This document shows positions 28,338-37,378 of a stretch of DNA of 64,000 nucleotides, in pieces (the first letter of the stretch is position 1; each line of letters begins with the position of its first letter). The notes under the pieces are model-generated. The model saw nothing but the letters and a program-made list of their open reading frames with translations, did not search any database and was not told the origin of the DNA. This stretch comes from Paraburkholderia nodosa (lineage in GTDB: Bacteria > Pseudomonadota > Gammaproteobacteria > Burkholderiales > Burkholderiaceae), in assembly GCF_001718195.1 (NCBI RefSeq), contig NZ_MCNV01000028.1, positions 28,281 to 92,280 of the forward strand, in the 5' to 3' direction. The position numbers were made by a program, and so were the translations under genes.

Positions 28338-30026
28338 TTAGTAGCTGTAGGCACTGCGTATATCGTCAAGAGGGTTGCCAGGCAAAAGATCACCCCCGAC
28401 GCTACGTATAACGGCGCATGCGCTGTTGATCGCTGTCTGCACGGCTCCCTCAACCCACCCACCGGTGAAAGAACAGCCGCATCCTGCCAAGTAGAGTCCT
28501 GTATCGCTTGCTGGATCGTTTGCCGTCTGAAATTGAAAAAAGAGACGCTGCGAATAGACGTCCTCGCCGGGGTAGTTGAGCTTGAAGGCGCCGGACGAAT
28601 GCGGGTCGGTCAGCCAGTCATGATGGAGGACGCAGCGTTCATAGTCCTTATCTGCAGGGACGAGGTGACGCGCAAGTTCTGGATGGAAGGTTGACAGGTC
28701 GTCGACGAAGCACTCGCATCGCTCTTTTTTGTCCGAAACGCTCAGCAACTTATGAGCGTCGTCCTCCCAAGTGTAGCTGAGCAAAACCACACCCCGACCA
28801 TCTGGGTTGTGAGGTTCGTAGTCAAGGCAGTATACGCCTCGTGCGAAGCTGTCAGACTGGATGGTTATGGGCAGTTTCTTGTTTATCCAGAACTTGTCTC
28901 GGGTGAGCATGAAGAGTTTTGACGATCCGGTCAGATGAGTTTCTCTGACTGCTCTGGATACGTCGCGGCTGAGAAACGTTTCATCATCTGTCAAGCAATG
29001 AACCATCTGCATCGCCCTGTTGTTGCTGGTGACGATCACCCGGTCAAAGGTCGAAATTTCGTTATCGTCGGTCACGATCTTGATCTCTGAACCTTCTTTG
29101 TAGATGCGACCGACGCCGCTGAAGCGAACTCGTTCGGAAACGGTGTTGCCATAAATATTCTCGCCTGCAATGCGTTCAGCCAGTGTTGAAATTCCGCACG
29201 AGATGAGGCGTTGATCGTCCATGTAACCGTTAATGACGAGACGCAAAATTTCAGTGAATCCGGCCTGATAGACAGGGAGAAAACCACCTGAGCCAATCCC
29301 AAGGGACCCAAACAGTTCGAAGTCGTACGGCCTTTCCCAAGCGGTACCTCCAGGCGGGCAAGGACCCGTGAAAATGGTGACGATGGCGGCATAGAACGAG
29401 CTGTCGCGAAATAAATCCAGCCATGTTTGCCACGCGGTGCGTGCTTCGTTCAAGCGCTGCGATTTTAACATGGCAGTAATTTCGGCTGGCGCGACGAGAG
29501 CTGTGCCATTGATCACGCATCCATCCTGCAAAAGAGCTCTCCACCCTTCGTGTACACGCCTGAATAGAGGCGGCGGTGGATTTCCGGCCGGCCAGATATG
29601 GCGGACGCCGCGATAATGCAGTTCCGTATCAACGACTCCAGGATCGGGGAACGATGCTGTGGTGGGAATATCATACCGGTCAAGGTAATGAAAAAGACCG
29701 GTCGAACTTGGGGGAAACCGCATTGCGCCCATTTCGGCGATGAGATGTGGGTGCTCTGAATCAAACGCCTGTGACCACAACCTGCCGCCAATACGATCGC
29801 GAGCTTCAAACACAGTGACGTCGCATACACCTGCTCGCATCAGTTCGTTCGCGGCCAGAAGGCCGCTGATGCCAGCTCCCACAATAGCAACGCGTGGACT
29901 TGCGATATTCGAGGAGAGAGTTCCGATGGCCCCTACAGATGCGCCCCGGTCCAAAAACGGAGCATAGTCATACAGTAGATCGACGGTAGTCGATGGTACT
30001 TTTGAAGATGCGACGCAGTTTTTCAT
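28338..30026 (-). CDS. iaaM: Tryptophan 2-monooxygenase
   Basis: FAD amine oxidase of 562 residues that oxidises tryptophan to indole-3-acetamide, the first step of the pathway completed by IaaH. The Rossmann motif is VAIVGAGISGLLAANEL (GAGISG at 50-55), followed by FEARDRIGGRLWS. The IaaM-type EMGAMRFPPSSTGLF block and the C-terminal FAD contact GLYLAGCGCSFTGGWVEGAV are present. The start has GGAGAGG five to seven bases upstream. It heads the operon iaaM-iaaH-carboxyltransferase, and a divergent small repeat-protein frame begins 43 bp upstream. No sigma-54 site or nod box was seen in the upstream 400 bp. Confidence 0.92.
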   Translation of the reverse strand: MKNCVASSKVPSTTVDLLYDYAPFLDRGASVGAIGTLSSNIASPRVAIVGAGISGLLAANELMRAGVCDVTVFEARDRIGGRLWSQAFDSEHPHLIAEMGAMRFPPSSTGLFHYLDRYDIPTTASFPDPGVVDTELHYRGVRHIWPAGNPPPPLFRRVHEGWRALLQDGCVINGTALVAPAEITAMLKSQRLNEARTAWQTWLDLFRDSSFYAAIVTIFTGPCPPGGTAWERPYDFELFGSLGIGSGGFLPVYQAGFTEILRLVINGYMDDQRLISCGISTLAERIAGENIYGNTVSERVRFSGVGRIYKEGSEIKIVTDDNEISTFDRVIVTSNNRAMQMVHCLTDDETFLSRDVSRAVRETHLTGSSKLFMLTRDKFWINKKLPITIQSDSFARGVYCLDYEPHNPDGRGVVLLSYTWEDDAHKLLSVSDKKERCECFVDDLSTFHPELARHLVPADKDYERCVLHHDWLTDPHSSGAFKLNYPGEDVYSQRLFFQFQTANDPASDTGLYLAGCGCSFTGGWVEGAVQTAINSACAVIRSVGGDLLPGNPLDDIRSAYSY

Positions 30027-30068
30027 GAATTCCTCTCCTGTAATGGCAATGCATCGACGCGAAAGACG

Positions 30069-30422
30069 ATGATGGCGGGAAGTGACGCACGAATCTCGAT
30101 AGAACGGGGCGAGATCCTATATTTCGTTTCCGATAACGTGTTGCTCGTCAGTAGAAAATGCCGCGCCGGAATGTCTATGCAATCGACGATAGCAATCTGC
30201 TGTAGCGAAATCAAGCAAGTAAAATTGATGTCTGTAGCAATCTGGAAGCGGGCTATGGATAGTTGTGCCGATAGTGTGAAAATGGAGATGCTATACCTGA
30301 GGTCCGACAATGTGCTCTGGGTCAACCTTAAGGGCGCTGACAACGATGGTCTTTTCATCGGGTCAGAAACCTCGTCGCGCCCGCGCGTTTGCGAGGGTCA
30401 CGGCGCCAGCACCTTGATCTAG
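30069..30422 (+). CDS. Small protein with two internal repeats, divergent from iaaM
   Basis: A 117-codon frame. Residues ~10-25 (ERGEILYFVSDNVLLVSR) and ~68-85 (VKMEMLYLRSDNVLWVNL) are repeats of one another. At DNA level the two copies differ mostly at third codon positions of this frame (TAT/TAC, GAT/GAC, AAC/AAT), which argues that this frame was kept as protein. The G-x-LYxxSDNVLWV pattern loosely recalls DUF2917-type beta-rich proteins, but I would not assign it. The opposite strand is also open (30023-30358) and its stop overlaps the iaaM start. Confidence 0.45.
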   Translation: MMAGSDARISIERGEILYFVSDNVLLVSRKCRAGMSMQSTIAICCSEIKQVKLMSVAIWKRAMDSCADSVKMEMLYLRSDNVLWVNLKGADNDGLFIGSETSSRPRVCEGHGASTLI

Positions 30423-30688
30423 GTGCCATTGCAAGCGTTTGACGCTTCATCGTCCTCTTGTCCATCTCATTGCCTGTGAGCTCAAGAGCGCTCGAGGAGC
30501 ACGACCGGTGGACCTTCCAGCGTTGGCTTCCCTAACTGCAAAAGGGTGGGTTAGGCGTGCTCGACGAAATCCAATGCCAAGCAGCGCATCGCTCGTCCTC
30601 GCACGGCAATCATGCTGACGCACGGGTGCCGGGGAGTGTGTATTTTGAATAGACGAAGACATCGCTACTGCACAGTTGGACAACCAGG
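30423..30688. other. Intergenic region between auxin and efflux genes
   Basis: About 265 bp with no supportable gene, between the small repeat-protein frame and the end of nolG. No clear terminator for the efflux/nod transcript is visible. Confidence 0.35.
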
Positions 30689-33600
30689 TTATGACTGGTC
30701 TTTTGGCGTCCCCTGATGATTTGCACCCAGCAACATATACATCGCCGGTACCACGAACAGTGTGAACGCAGTGCCGATCGATAGTCCGGTGAAGATCACC
30801 AGACCCATTGCGTTGCGGCCTGCTGCGCCCGCGCCCGAGGCGACGACTAAGGGCAGTACGCCGAGCACCATGGCGACCGTCGTCATGAGGATCGGGCGCA
30901 AGCGTGCACCTGCCGCTTCCTCCAAGGCTTCTCGCTTGCCGCGGCCCACGCGCTGAAGCTGGTTCGCGAACTGCACGACAAGAATCGCATGTTTGCTGAC
31001 GAGTCCCATGAGCGTGACAAGTCCAATCTGCGTATAGATATTGAGCGTCGAAAAGCCGGCATTGATGAAGACGAGAGCACCGAAGAGCGCCATCGGGACG
31101 GACACCAAAATGACCAGGGCATCGCGGAAGCTTTCGAATTGCGCTGAAAGCGCAAGAAACACGATAATCGTCGCGAACATGAGCGTGACCGAGGAGTTAC
31201 CGGACTCTTGCATGAACTGGCGCGATAGCCCTGCGTAGTCGGTGTTGTAACCTGCCGGAGCTGCTTCGTTCGTGGACTGACGAAGGAAGTCGAGAACTTC
31301 GCCCTGGGAGACGCTAGGTGAGATCACAGCGGAGATCGTTGCCGCATTGAGTTGCTGGAACCGATTGATCGATTCAGGGACGACTGCTTGCTTCAGGTGC
31401 GCAACCGTCGATGCCGGAATCATGCTGCCGTCCGGCGTGCGCAAGTAATAGTCGAGTACCTGTGACGGATTCAGTCGATCTATTTGCTGGACTTGCGGAA
31501 TCACCTTGTATGAGCGGCCAGCGATCGAGAAATAGTTTGCGTAGTTACCGCCGAGTGCAGCGCCTAGCGCCTGTCCTACATCGCTTTGCGTGAGGCCGAG
31601 TGACGCGATTTTGTCGCGGTCAACTATGACGACCGTTTCTGGCTTGTCGATCCTTAGATCGCTATCAATAAAGAGAAACATGCCACTTGCACGCGCTTTC
31701 TGGAGTACGGCTTTCGTCACCTGGTCGAGATTCTCGAAGGGCTCTGTCGTGCTGATCACGAATTGCACGGGGAAACCCTGTGCGCCCGGCAAAGGCGGGA
31801 ACTGGAACGCGGCGACACGAGCACCAGCAATGCCATTCCACCTCTGCTGGAGCTCCTGCTGTAGTTCGGTTGCGCCTCTTTTCCGCTTGTCCCAAGTCTT
31901 GAAGAGAACGCCACCGAAGCCCTGATTCAATGTTGGCAGGCCAGTTAGCTGAAACAGCTGGGCATATTCGGGCAAGCGCTTCGACATTTCTAACACCTGA
32001 TCGGCGTATGTCTGCATTTGCTGGACTGTGGCATTCGGCGGCCCCTGGATCAGCGATAGGACGATGCCTTGGTCCTCCTGCGGCGCAAGCTCTGCCTGCG
32101 AAGTCGAAAAGAGATAAACGGTTCCGCAAAGCAGCATAACTCCCATGACGACGAACACGGAAGATGTGTCGAGGGCCGCATGCAAGAGCCGCGCATAGCC
32201 GGCATGCACACGATCCAGCTGTCGATTGACGAAAACGGCGAAACGCCCGGACTCGTGCACATTTTGGAAAATGCGCGAGCACATCATCGGCGACAGGGTT
32301 AGCGCAATCACGCCTGACACCGCGACGGCGCTCGCAAGGGTGAACGCAAATTCAGTGAAAAGGGTGCCTGTCAGGCCGCCCTGAAAGCCGATAGGCAGAT
32401 ATGCGGCGATCAGCACGGCGGTCATTGCCAGAATCGGGCCGCCAAGCTCGCGCGCGGCAGTTAGCGCGGCTTCCATGGGAGACTTGCCTTCATTCATGTG
32501 GCGGTCGACGTTCTCGACGACGATGATCGCATCGTCGACCACCAGCCCAATCGCGAGCACCATCGCGAGTAACGTCAACAGATTGATCGAGTAACCGAGC
32601 AACTGCATCATGGAGAACGTGCCAATCAGCGAAAGCGGCATCGCGACCACGGGTACGATGACGGCGCGCAAACGACCGAAGAAGAGGAAGATAACGGCCG
32701 TGACAATCAGCAACGTCTCGACGAGCGTCTTCACTACTTCATCAATCGCGCTGTTGATGAAGTCTGTCGCGTCGTAGACGATATCACCAGCCATCCCCGT
32801 CGGGAACTGCTTCTGCAGATCGGGAAACACGGATTTAACGCGTCTGGCCACATCGAGCACGTTTGCGTCAGGCGCTACCTTAATTCCGATAAATACAGAA
32901 CGCTTGCCGCCAAATGCGACGCTGGAATCATAATTGTCCGCGCCTAGCACGACATTGGCAACGTCCTCGAGACGCACGATCACTCCGTTCTTTTGTTTGA
33001 CAGCCAGTTTCTGAAAGTCCTCCACCGAACGGACGTCGGTACGCGCGTTTAGACTGACGCTGGTCATCTGGCCTTTTGTTGTGCCGAGTGTCGCGAGGTA
33101 GTTATTGTTGTTGAGTGCTGTGTAGACATCAGAAGCAGTGACATTGTGCGCTGCGAGCTTGGTTGAATCTAGCCATGCGCGCAATGCGAACTGGCGACCG
33201 CCCAGTACTTCCGCGGTCTGCACGCCCTGAATGGAGTCGAGCTTCGGCTTCACAACGCGCAGCAGATAGTCGGTGACATTGTTGGGCGGCAGCACGTCGC
33301 TGTAGAAGCCCATATACATCGCGTCGGTGGTCTGGCCCACCTGCATCGTCAGCACCGGCTGCTGGGCCTCGCGCGGCAACTGGTTACGCACAGACGCTAT
33401 CTGTGTATTGATCTCGGTGAGCGCGCGGTTCGGATCATAATTCATGCGTAGCGTCGCGTTGATCGTCGACACGCCCGTGCTGCTTTTCGACGACATGTAG
33501 TCAATGCCCTGCACCTGAGCGATGGCGGCTTCTAGCGGCTGCGTGATAAACCCAGCCATTGTGTCGGCGCTCGCACCGTAATAGGAAGTGGTAAGCGTGA

Positions 33601-33733
33601 CTACGCCCGTCTGGGTTTGAGGATATTCACTGACCTTCAGCGTGGAGAGCGAACGCAAGCCTAGTACGAGGATCAGCACGCTCAGTACTGACGCGAGGAC
33701 TGGCCGGTTGAGAAAAATGTCGGTGAATTTCAT
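30689..33733 (-). CDS. nolG: RND efflux pump inner-membrane transporter
   Basis: Full-length AcrB/HAE1-type RND permease of 1014 residues. It has the first TM helix (FLNRPVLASVLSVLILVLG), the porter domains, the TM4 block VLAIGLVVDDAIIVVENVDR with the conserved Asp pair of the proton relay, and a C-terminal VVPAMYMLLG. The ATG at 33733 was chosen; a GTG at 33748 overlaps the nolF stop. It is the last gene of nodT-nolF-nolG, which continues the nod operon on the same strand. In Sinorhizobium the nolFG group has been linked to nodulation. Whether the pump exports Nod factors or expels plant phenolics is not known. Confidence 0.88.
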   Translation of the reverse strand: MKFTDIFLNRPVLASVLSVLILVLGLRSLSTLKVSEYPQTQTGVVTLTTSYYGASADTMAGFITQPLEAAIAQVQGIDYMSSKSSTGVSTINATLRMNYDPNRALTEINTQIASVRNQLPREAQQPVLTMQVGQTTDAMYMGFYSDVLPPNNVTDYLLRVVKPKLDSIQGVQTAEVLGGRQFALRAWLDSTKLAAHNVTASDVYTALNNNNYLATLGTTKGQMTSVSLNARTDVRSVEDFQKLAVKQKNGVIVRLEDVANVVLGADNYDSSVAFGGKRSVFIGIKVAPDANVLDVARRVKSVFPDLQKQFPTGMAGDIVYDATDFINSAIDEVVKTLVETLLIVTAVIFLFFGRLRAVIVPVVAMPLSLIGTFSMMQLLGYSINLLTLLAMVLAIGLVVDDAIIVVENVDRHMNEGKSPMEAALTAARELGGPILAMTAVLIAAYLPIGFQGGLTGTLFTEFAFTLASAVAVSGVIALTLSPMMCSRIFQNVHESGRFAVFVNRQLDRVHAGYARLLHAALDTSSVFVVMGVMLLCGTVYLFSTSQAELAPQEDQGIVLSLIQGPPNATVQQMQTYADQVLEMSKRLPEYAQLFQLTGLPTLNQGFGGVLFKTWDKRKRGATELQQELQQRWNGIAGARVAAFQFPPLPGAQGFPVQFVISTTEPFENLDQVTKAVLQKARASGMFLFIDSDLRIDKPETVVIVDRDKIASLGLTQSDVGQALGAALGGNYANYFSIAGRSYKVIPQVQQIDRLNPSQVLDYYLRTPDGSMIPASTVAHLKQAVVPESINRFQQLNAATISAVISPSVSQGEVLDFLRQSTNEAAPAGYNTDYAGLSRQFMQESGNSSVTLMFATIIVFLALSAQFESFRDALVILVSVPMALFGALVFINAGFSTLNIYTQIGLVTLMGLVSKHAILVVQFANQLQRVGRGKREALEEAAGARLRPILMTTVAMVLGVLPLVVASGAGAAGRNAMGLVIFTGLSIGTAFTLFVVPAMYMLLGANHQGTPKDQS

Positions 33734-33744
33734 TGGGAGGCCTC

Positions 33745-34896
33745 TCACTCCTCCTGAGGCGTCGGAGCAGGACTGTCCGCAGGCAGCACACGATTATTGA
33801 TGATGAGCGGTGTGCCGTTCTGTAGCTTGAGCTGACCGCTCGTGACGACCTGCGCGCCTTCGTCGAGACCCCTCAGGATCGCCACCTGATCCCCGCGCGT
33901 GGGTCCCGGCGTCACGAATACCTGTTGCGCCACCGGCATTGTTTTACCGTGCGCGTTTTTTTGCTCGCGCCGTCTAATGACGAATACCGTTGCACCGTAC
34001 GCATTGTGCGCGATCGCGGTTTGCGGCAAGGTCAGATAGCGCTGCTCGCTACCCACATCTATCTTCACGTTCGCGTACATGCCGGGCAACAGCTTGCGCT
34101 CGTGGTTGTCCAGGACCGCTTCGATCTGAACGTTGCGGGTTGTGCTGTCCACGCGCGGATTTATCGCGCGGACTTGGCCACCGAAGCTAAGGCTCGCAAA
34201 TGTGCTTGTATTTACGGAGACGTGCTGTCCGGCCTCGAGTTGCGCCAGTTGTTCCTGGGGTAGGTGAAAGTCGACGTAAATGGGATCGACGACTTGCAGG
34301 GTAACAATTGCGTCCCCCGGGTTGATGTACTGGCCGGGATTAACGGTGGTGATCCCCACGCGTCCTGCGAAAGGTGCGCGAATGGTTTTCTTGGCGACGA
34401 GGGCAGCTTGCTGTTCGACTTGCGCCCGTCTGCTCTTCAGTTCGGCTGTGTCGGCATCCAACTGGGCTTTTGAAATGGCCTGTATGTCATACTGTGCCTT
34501 GTCGCGCGTGTAAACCGTTTGCGAAAGGTCCGCGGCAGCTTTTAGCGATGCGAGCTGTGCGCGATCAGAGTCGGCGTTGAGGCGCAGGAGAACCTGTCCG
34601 GCCTTCACCTCCTCACCGGAACTGAATTCGAGCTCGCGCACGAGGCCTGCGACTTCTGTCGTCACGTCGACGCCGCGCACCGCGCGTAGGCTGCCCGTGG
34701 CGGAAAGCTGCGGCTGCCAAGTCTGATAGCTGACCACAGCTGACGTGACCGTGGCGGCGGCCATGCCATCGCGCATCATGAACTTTTTAATCATATGCGC
34801 TTTGTAAAGATTGAAGCCGATCAGCGTGCCGAGTAGACTGCCCACGCAGATCAGCATGATGGTCATCCGTTTTCCTGTTAGTCTTTTCATCGTCAT
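33745..34896 (-). CDS. nolF: RND efflux membrane-fusion protein
   Basis: Periplasmic adaptor of 383 residues from the ATG at 34896, which has AAGGA eight bases upstream. An N-terminal membrane anchor (MTIMLICVGSLLGTLIGFNL) is followed by the biotinyl-lipoyl-like half motif (ATGSLRAVRGVDVTTEVAGL), a helical hairpin, the second half motif (IRAPFAGRVGITTVNPGQYI) and the beta-barrel region. It links NolG to NodT across the periplasm. Its stop is 12 bp before the nolG ATG, so the two are probably co-translated. Confidence 0.88.
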   Translation of the reverse strand: MTMKRLTGKRMTIMLICVGSLLGTLIGFNLYKAHMIKKFMMRDGMAAATVTSAVVSYQTWQPQLSATGSLRAVRGVDVTTEVAGLVRELEFSSGEEVKAGQVLLRLNADSDRAQLASLKAAADLSQTVYTRDKAQYDIQAISKAQLDADTAELKSRRAQVEQQAALVAKKTIRAPFAGRVGITTVNPGQYINPGDAIVTLQVVDPIYVDFHLPQEQLAQLEAGQHVSVNTSTFASLSFGGQVRAINPRVDSTTRNVQIEAVLDNHERKLLPGMYANVKIDVGSEQRYLTLPQTAIAHNAYGATVFVIRRREQKNAHGKTMPVAQQVFVTPGPTRGDQVAILRGLDEGAQVVTSGQLKLQNGTPLIINNRVLPADSPAPTPQEE

Positions 34897-34989
34897 CGTA
34901 GTGTCCTTGCACGGCAAACTCACGAGGCACAAGCGTCTTTGGCGCGCTACCCGTGAAACGTATGCGGCGGCAGCAATCGTCATGAGCAG

Positions 34990-36591
34990 TCACTGGGAGC
35001 GGGCGCCGGCGTTTGCATGCCCAGCATGCCCCTTCTCGTCATACGCCGTGTCATTCCACCAACCGCCACCCAGTGCCTGGAATAAAGCAGCTGTATCTGC
35101 ATAGCGAGCTGCTTGCGCCTGCGCGAGATTCACGACGGCCTGCTGATATTGGCGCTGTGCGTCGAGCAGCGACAGATAGCTGACTCCGCCGACTCGAAAC
35201 TGTCCGCGCGCCACATCCAGTGAACTGCTAGCCGCGCGCCAGGCGTCGGTTTGGGCGGCAAGAGCAGCCGCGTCGTGATCGAGTGCGCGCAACGTGTCCG
35301 CCACATCTTCGAATGCGAGCAGCACGACTTGCCGATATCGCGCGTTGGCCTCGTCAAAGGCGGCTTCCGCCGCTCTTTTTTTTGCGGTCAATTGCCCACC
35401 ATGGAATATTGGTTGCGTGAGTCCCGCGCCGATGTTCCAGATCATGTCGGCATACTTCAGCATGCCAGCCGGCGTTAAAGACTGTGGGCCGTAATTCGCG
35501 GAGAGCATGAGTTGTGGATAGAGGTTTGCCGTGGCGACACCGACCTCGGCGCTCGCCTGGTGCAGCACGGCATCAGCGGCCAAAATATCCGGCCGCTGCC
35601 GGACCAGCGAGGAAGGCAGACTGACCGGCAAGGTTTGCGGTAGTGTGAACATCGACATCGTGAATTCGGACACACCTGCTTCGCTCGGTAATCTGCCCGA
35701 AAGCACGGCAAGCTGGTGTCGAGTCCGATCGAGCGACTGCCGCAGCAGCGGTAGCGTCGCCCGTGTTTGCGCGACTAACGTCTCTTGCGAGAGCACGGCA
35801 ATCCGGTCCGCACCGCCGAATTCGAATTGCTTGCGCAAAACGCCAAGCTGCGTCTCCTCGTCGGCTACGATGTTCTCGGTCGCGCTGATCTGCTCACGCA
35901 GCGACGCTTCCTTGACGGCAGTCGTCACGATGTTTGCCGACAGTGCTAGGTAGGCGCCTTGCAGCTGAAAGCGCTCAAAATCGACCTGCGCGCCCTGCGA
36001 TTCGAGCTCGCGCCGAACTGCACCAAACAGATCCAGATCATACGAAACACTTACCGACGTGTTGTATAGAGTCAGTATTTTGTTGATGTTGGGCTGCCCC
36101 AACGTCGCGCCGTTCAGCTTCTCCCGTATCGCGTTGAGCTTGATATCGACAGACGGGGAGAGTGCGCTGCCTGCTTGTGCGCTCATATTCTCGGCGGCCT
36201 GGCGTAGCGCGGCACTGGCTGCTGCGATCGTTGGGCTATTTTTAAGTGCTCCGCTTATCAGCGTGTTGAGCGGCTCGCAGCGATAGAGCGTCCACCATTG
36301 AGCGGGCAGGTCGCCGCCGGCCGCAAACCGCTGCTCGAGACCCGCCTCGCCCTGCGACGAAGCCGTGCGATCAGGTAAAGGCGTTGCTGTGTAATGCTGA
36401 ATCGCGGGTGGCGCTGGCGTGTGGTATTCGGGGCCGACCGTGCAGCCGGCCAGCGAGCCGAGGAGTGGAAACACTACAGCGATTACTGCGGCACGCGTGA
36501 CAACCCGGCCTGTTGTGCAGTGAAAAGCTATCGCGCTGGATTGCGGATGCAAACGTGCACGACCGGAGCCGCATTGGACCTCGTCATTCAT
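34990..36591 (-). CDS. nodT: Outer-membrane efflux lipoprotein (NodT family)
   Basis: TolC/OprM-type outer-membrane channel of 533 residues. The lipobox is LLGSLAGC with Cys50 followed by TVGPEYHTPAPP, a standard start of NodT-family proteins. The paired OEP repeats hold YDLDLFGAVRRELESQ and LRRPDILAADAVL-like VRQRPDILAADAVLHQASAE. It forms, with NolF and NolG, a complete tripartite pump. The gap to the upstream APS kinase gene is 92 bp. The N-terminus before the signal peptide is long, and a start closer to the lipobox is possible. Confidence 0.88.
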   Translation of the reverse strand: MNDEVQCGSGRARLHPQSSAIAFHCTTGRVVTRAAVIAVVFPLLGSLAGCTVGPEYHTPAPPAIQHYTATPLPDRTASSQGEAGLEQRFAAGGDLPAQWWTLYRCEPLNTLISGALKNSPTIAAASAALRQAAENMSAQAGSALSPSVDIKLNAIREKLNGATLGQPNINKILTLYNTSVSVSYDLDLFGAVRRELESQGAQVDFERFQLQGAYLALSANIVTTAVKEASLREQISATENIVADEETQLGVLRKQFEFGGADRIAVLSQETLVAQTRATLPLLRQSLDRTRHQLAVLSGRLPSEAGVSEFTMSMFTLPQTLPVSLPSSLVRQRPDILAADAVLHQASAEVGVATANLYPQLMLSANYGPQSLTPAGMLKYADMIWNIGAGLTQPIFHGGQLTAKKRAAEAAFDEANARYRQVVLLAFEDVADTLRALDHDAAALAAQTDAWRAASSSLDVARGQFRVGGVSYLSLLDAQRQYQQAVVNLAQAQAARYADTAALFQALGGGWWNDTAYDEKGHAGHANAGARSQ

Positions 36592-36683
36592 CTATCTACC
36601 TGGCTTGCGAGCGATGGGTGTTCTCAATTGTTGGATGCAGAACTCCTCCAGTTTCAACGGTGTTGCTGCGAGCGTGTATGCAA

Positions 36684-37301
36684 TCACGAATGATGGCAAC
36701 GGTCTGAACTGCGGAGCCAATTCAGGACCATATCGGCACCTTCGTCGATGGACTTGCAACATGTGTCGATGAAGACGTCCGGATCCGTCGGCGCCTCATA
36801 CGGGGAGTCGATGCCGGTGAAGCGCTGGATTGCGCCGCGCCTTGCCAGCCGATACAACCCTTTAGGGTCACGGGCTTCCGCCGCGGCTAAACTCGCGTGG
36901 ACATGGATTTCGGCGAAGTTACGGCGGCCCGCCGTAGAGCGGGCGAGTTCCCTATCGCGGCGGAACGGCGAGATGAGACATACCAAAACTACGATGCCGG
37001 CGTCGGCCATTAATTTTGCGACCTCTGCGACGCGCCGTACGTTCTCGTGACGGTCTGCATCGGTAAAGCCAAGGTCTTTGCATAGACCGAGCCTGACGGA
37101 GTCGCCGTCAAGAATGTAGGTGAGTCGGCCAGCTGTATGGAGACGCGCCTCCACGGTGTCAGCAATAGCCGACTTTCCCGCGGCTGATAGGCCGGTAAAC
37201 CAGAGAATGGCCGGCGTTTGCCGAAGCAAGCGTGCTCTTGCCTCCGGGGGAACCCGGAAGCCGTGCGCATACAACTCTGAAGTGGAAGGCTCATTCGCCA
37301 T
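36684..37301 (-). CDS. nodQ: Adenylylsulfate (APS) kinase, stand-alone NodQ kinase domain
   Basis: APS kinase of 205 residues that phosphorylates APS to PAPS, the sulfate donor for NodH. The P-loop is GLSAAGKS (37-44). DGDSVRLGLCKDLGFTDADR, HENVRRVAEVAKLM and SPFRRDREL follow, with GLYRLARRGAIQRFTGIDSP near the C-terminus. In alpha-rhizobia NodQ is a fusion of a GTPase subunit of ATP sulfurylase with this kinase; here only the kinase part exists and no nodP-like gene is adjacent. APS must therefore come from housekeeping cysDN. It lies 77 bp after nodU. Confidence 0.85.
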   Translation of the reverse strand: MANEPSTSELYAHGFRVPPEARARLLRQTPAILWFTGLSAAGKSAIADTVEARLHTAGRLTYILDGDSVRLGLCKDLGFTDADRHENVRRVAEVAKLMADAGIVVLVCLISPFRRDRELARSTAGRRNFAEIHVHASLAAAEARDPKGLYRLARRGAIQRFTGIDSPYEAPTDPDVFIDTCCKSIDEGADMVLNWLRSSDRCHHS

Positions 37302-37378
37302 ACTTGCCTACTTAGATCGGTCCGGTCGGGGCATGAGCTAGCGCTCACTTGTTGCGGCATTGCGGTGAAGATCCAAAG

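Noticed and set aside
30023..30358. Minus-strand 111-codon frame as a leader gene of iaaM
   Set aside because: Its stop overlaps the iaaM ATG, but the repeat divergence follows the codon positions of the opposite strand, so the plus-strand frame is the better candidate.
30027..30450. nod box or sigma-54 promoter upstream of iaaM
   Set aside because: No ATC-N9-GAT within a longer nod-box context and no TGGCAC-N5-TTGC match on the minus strand were found.
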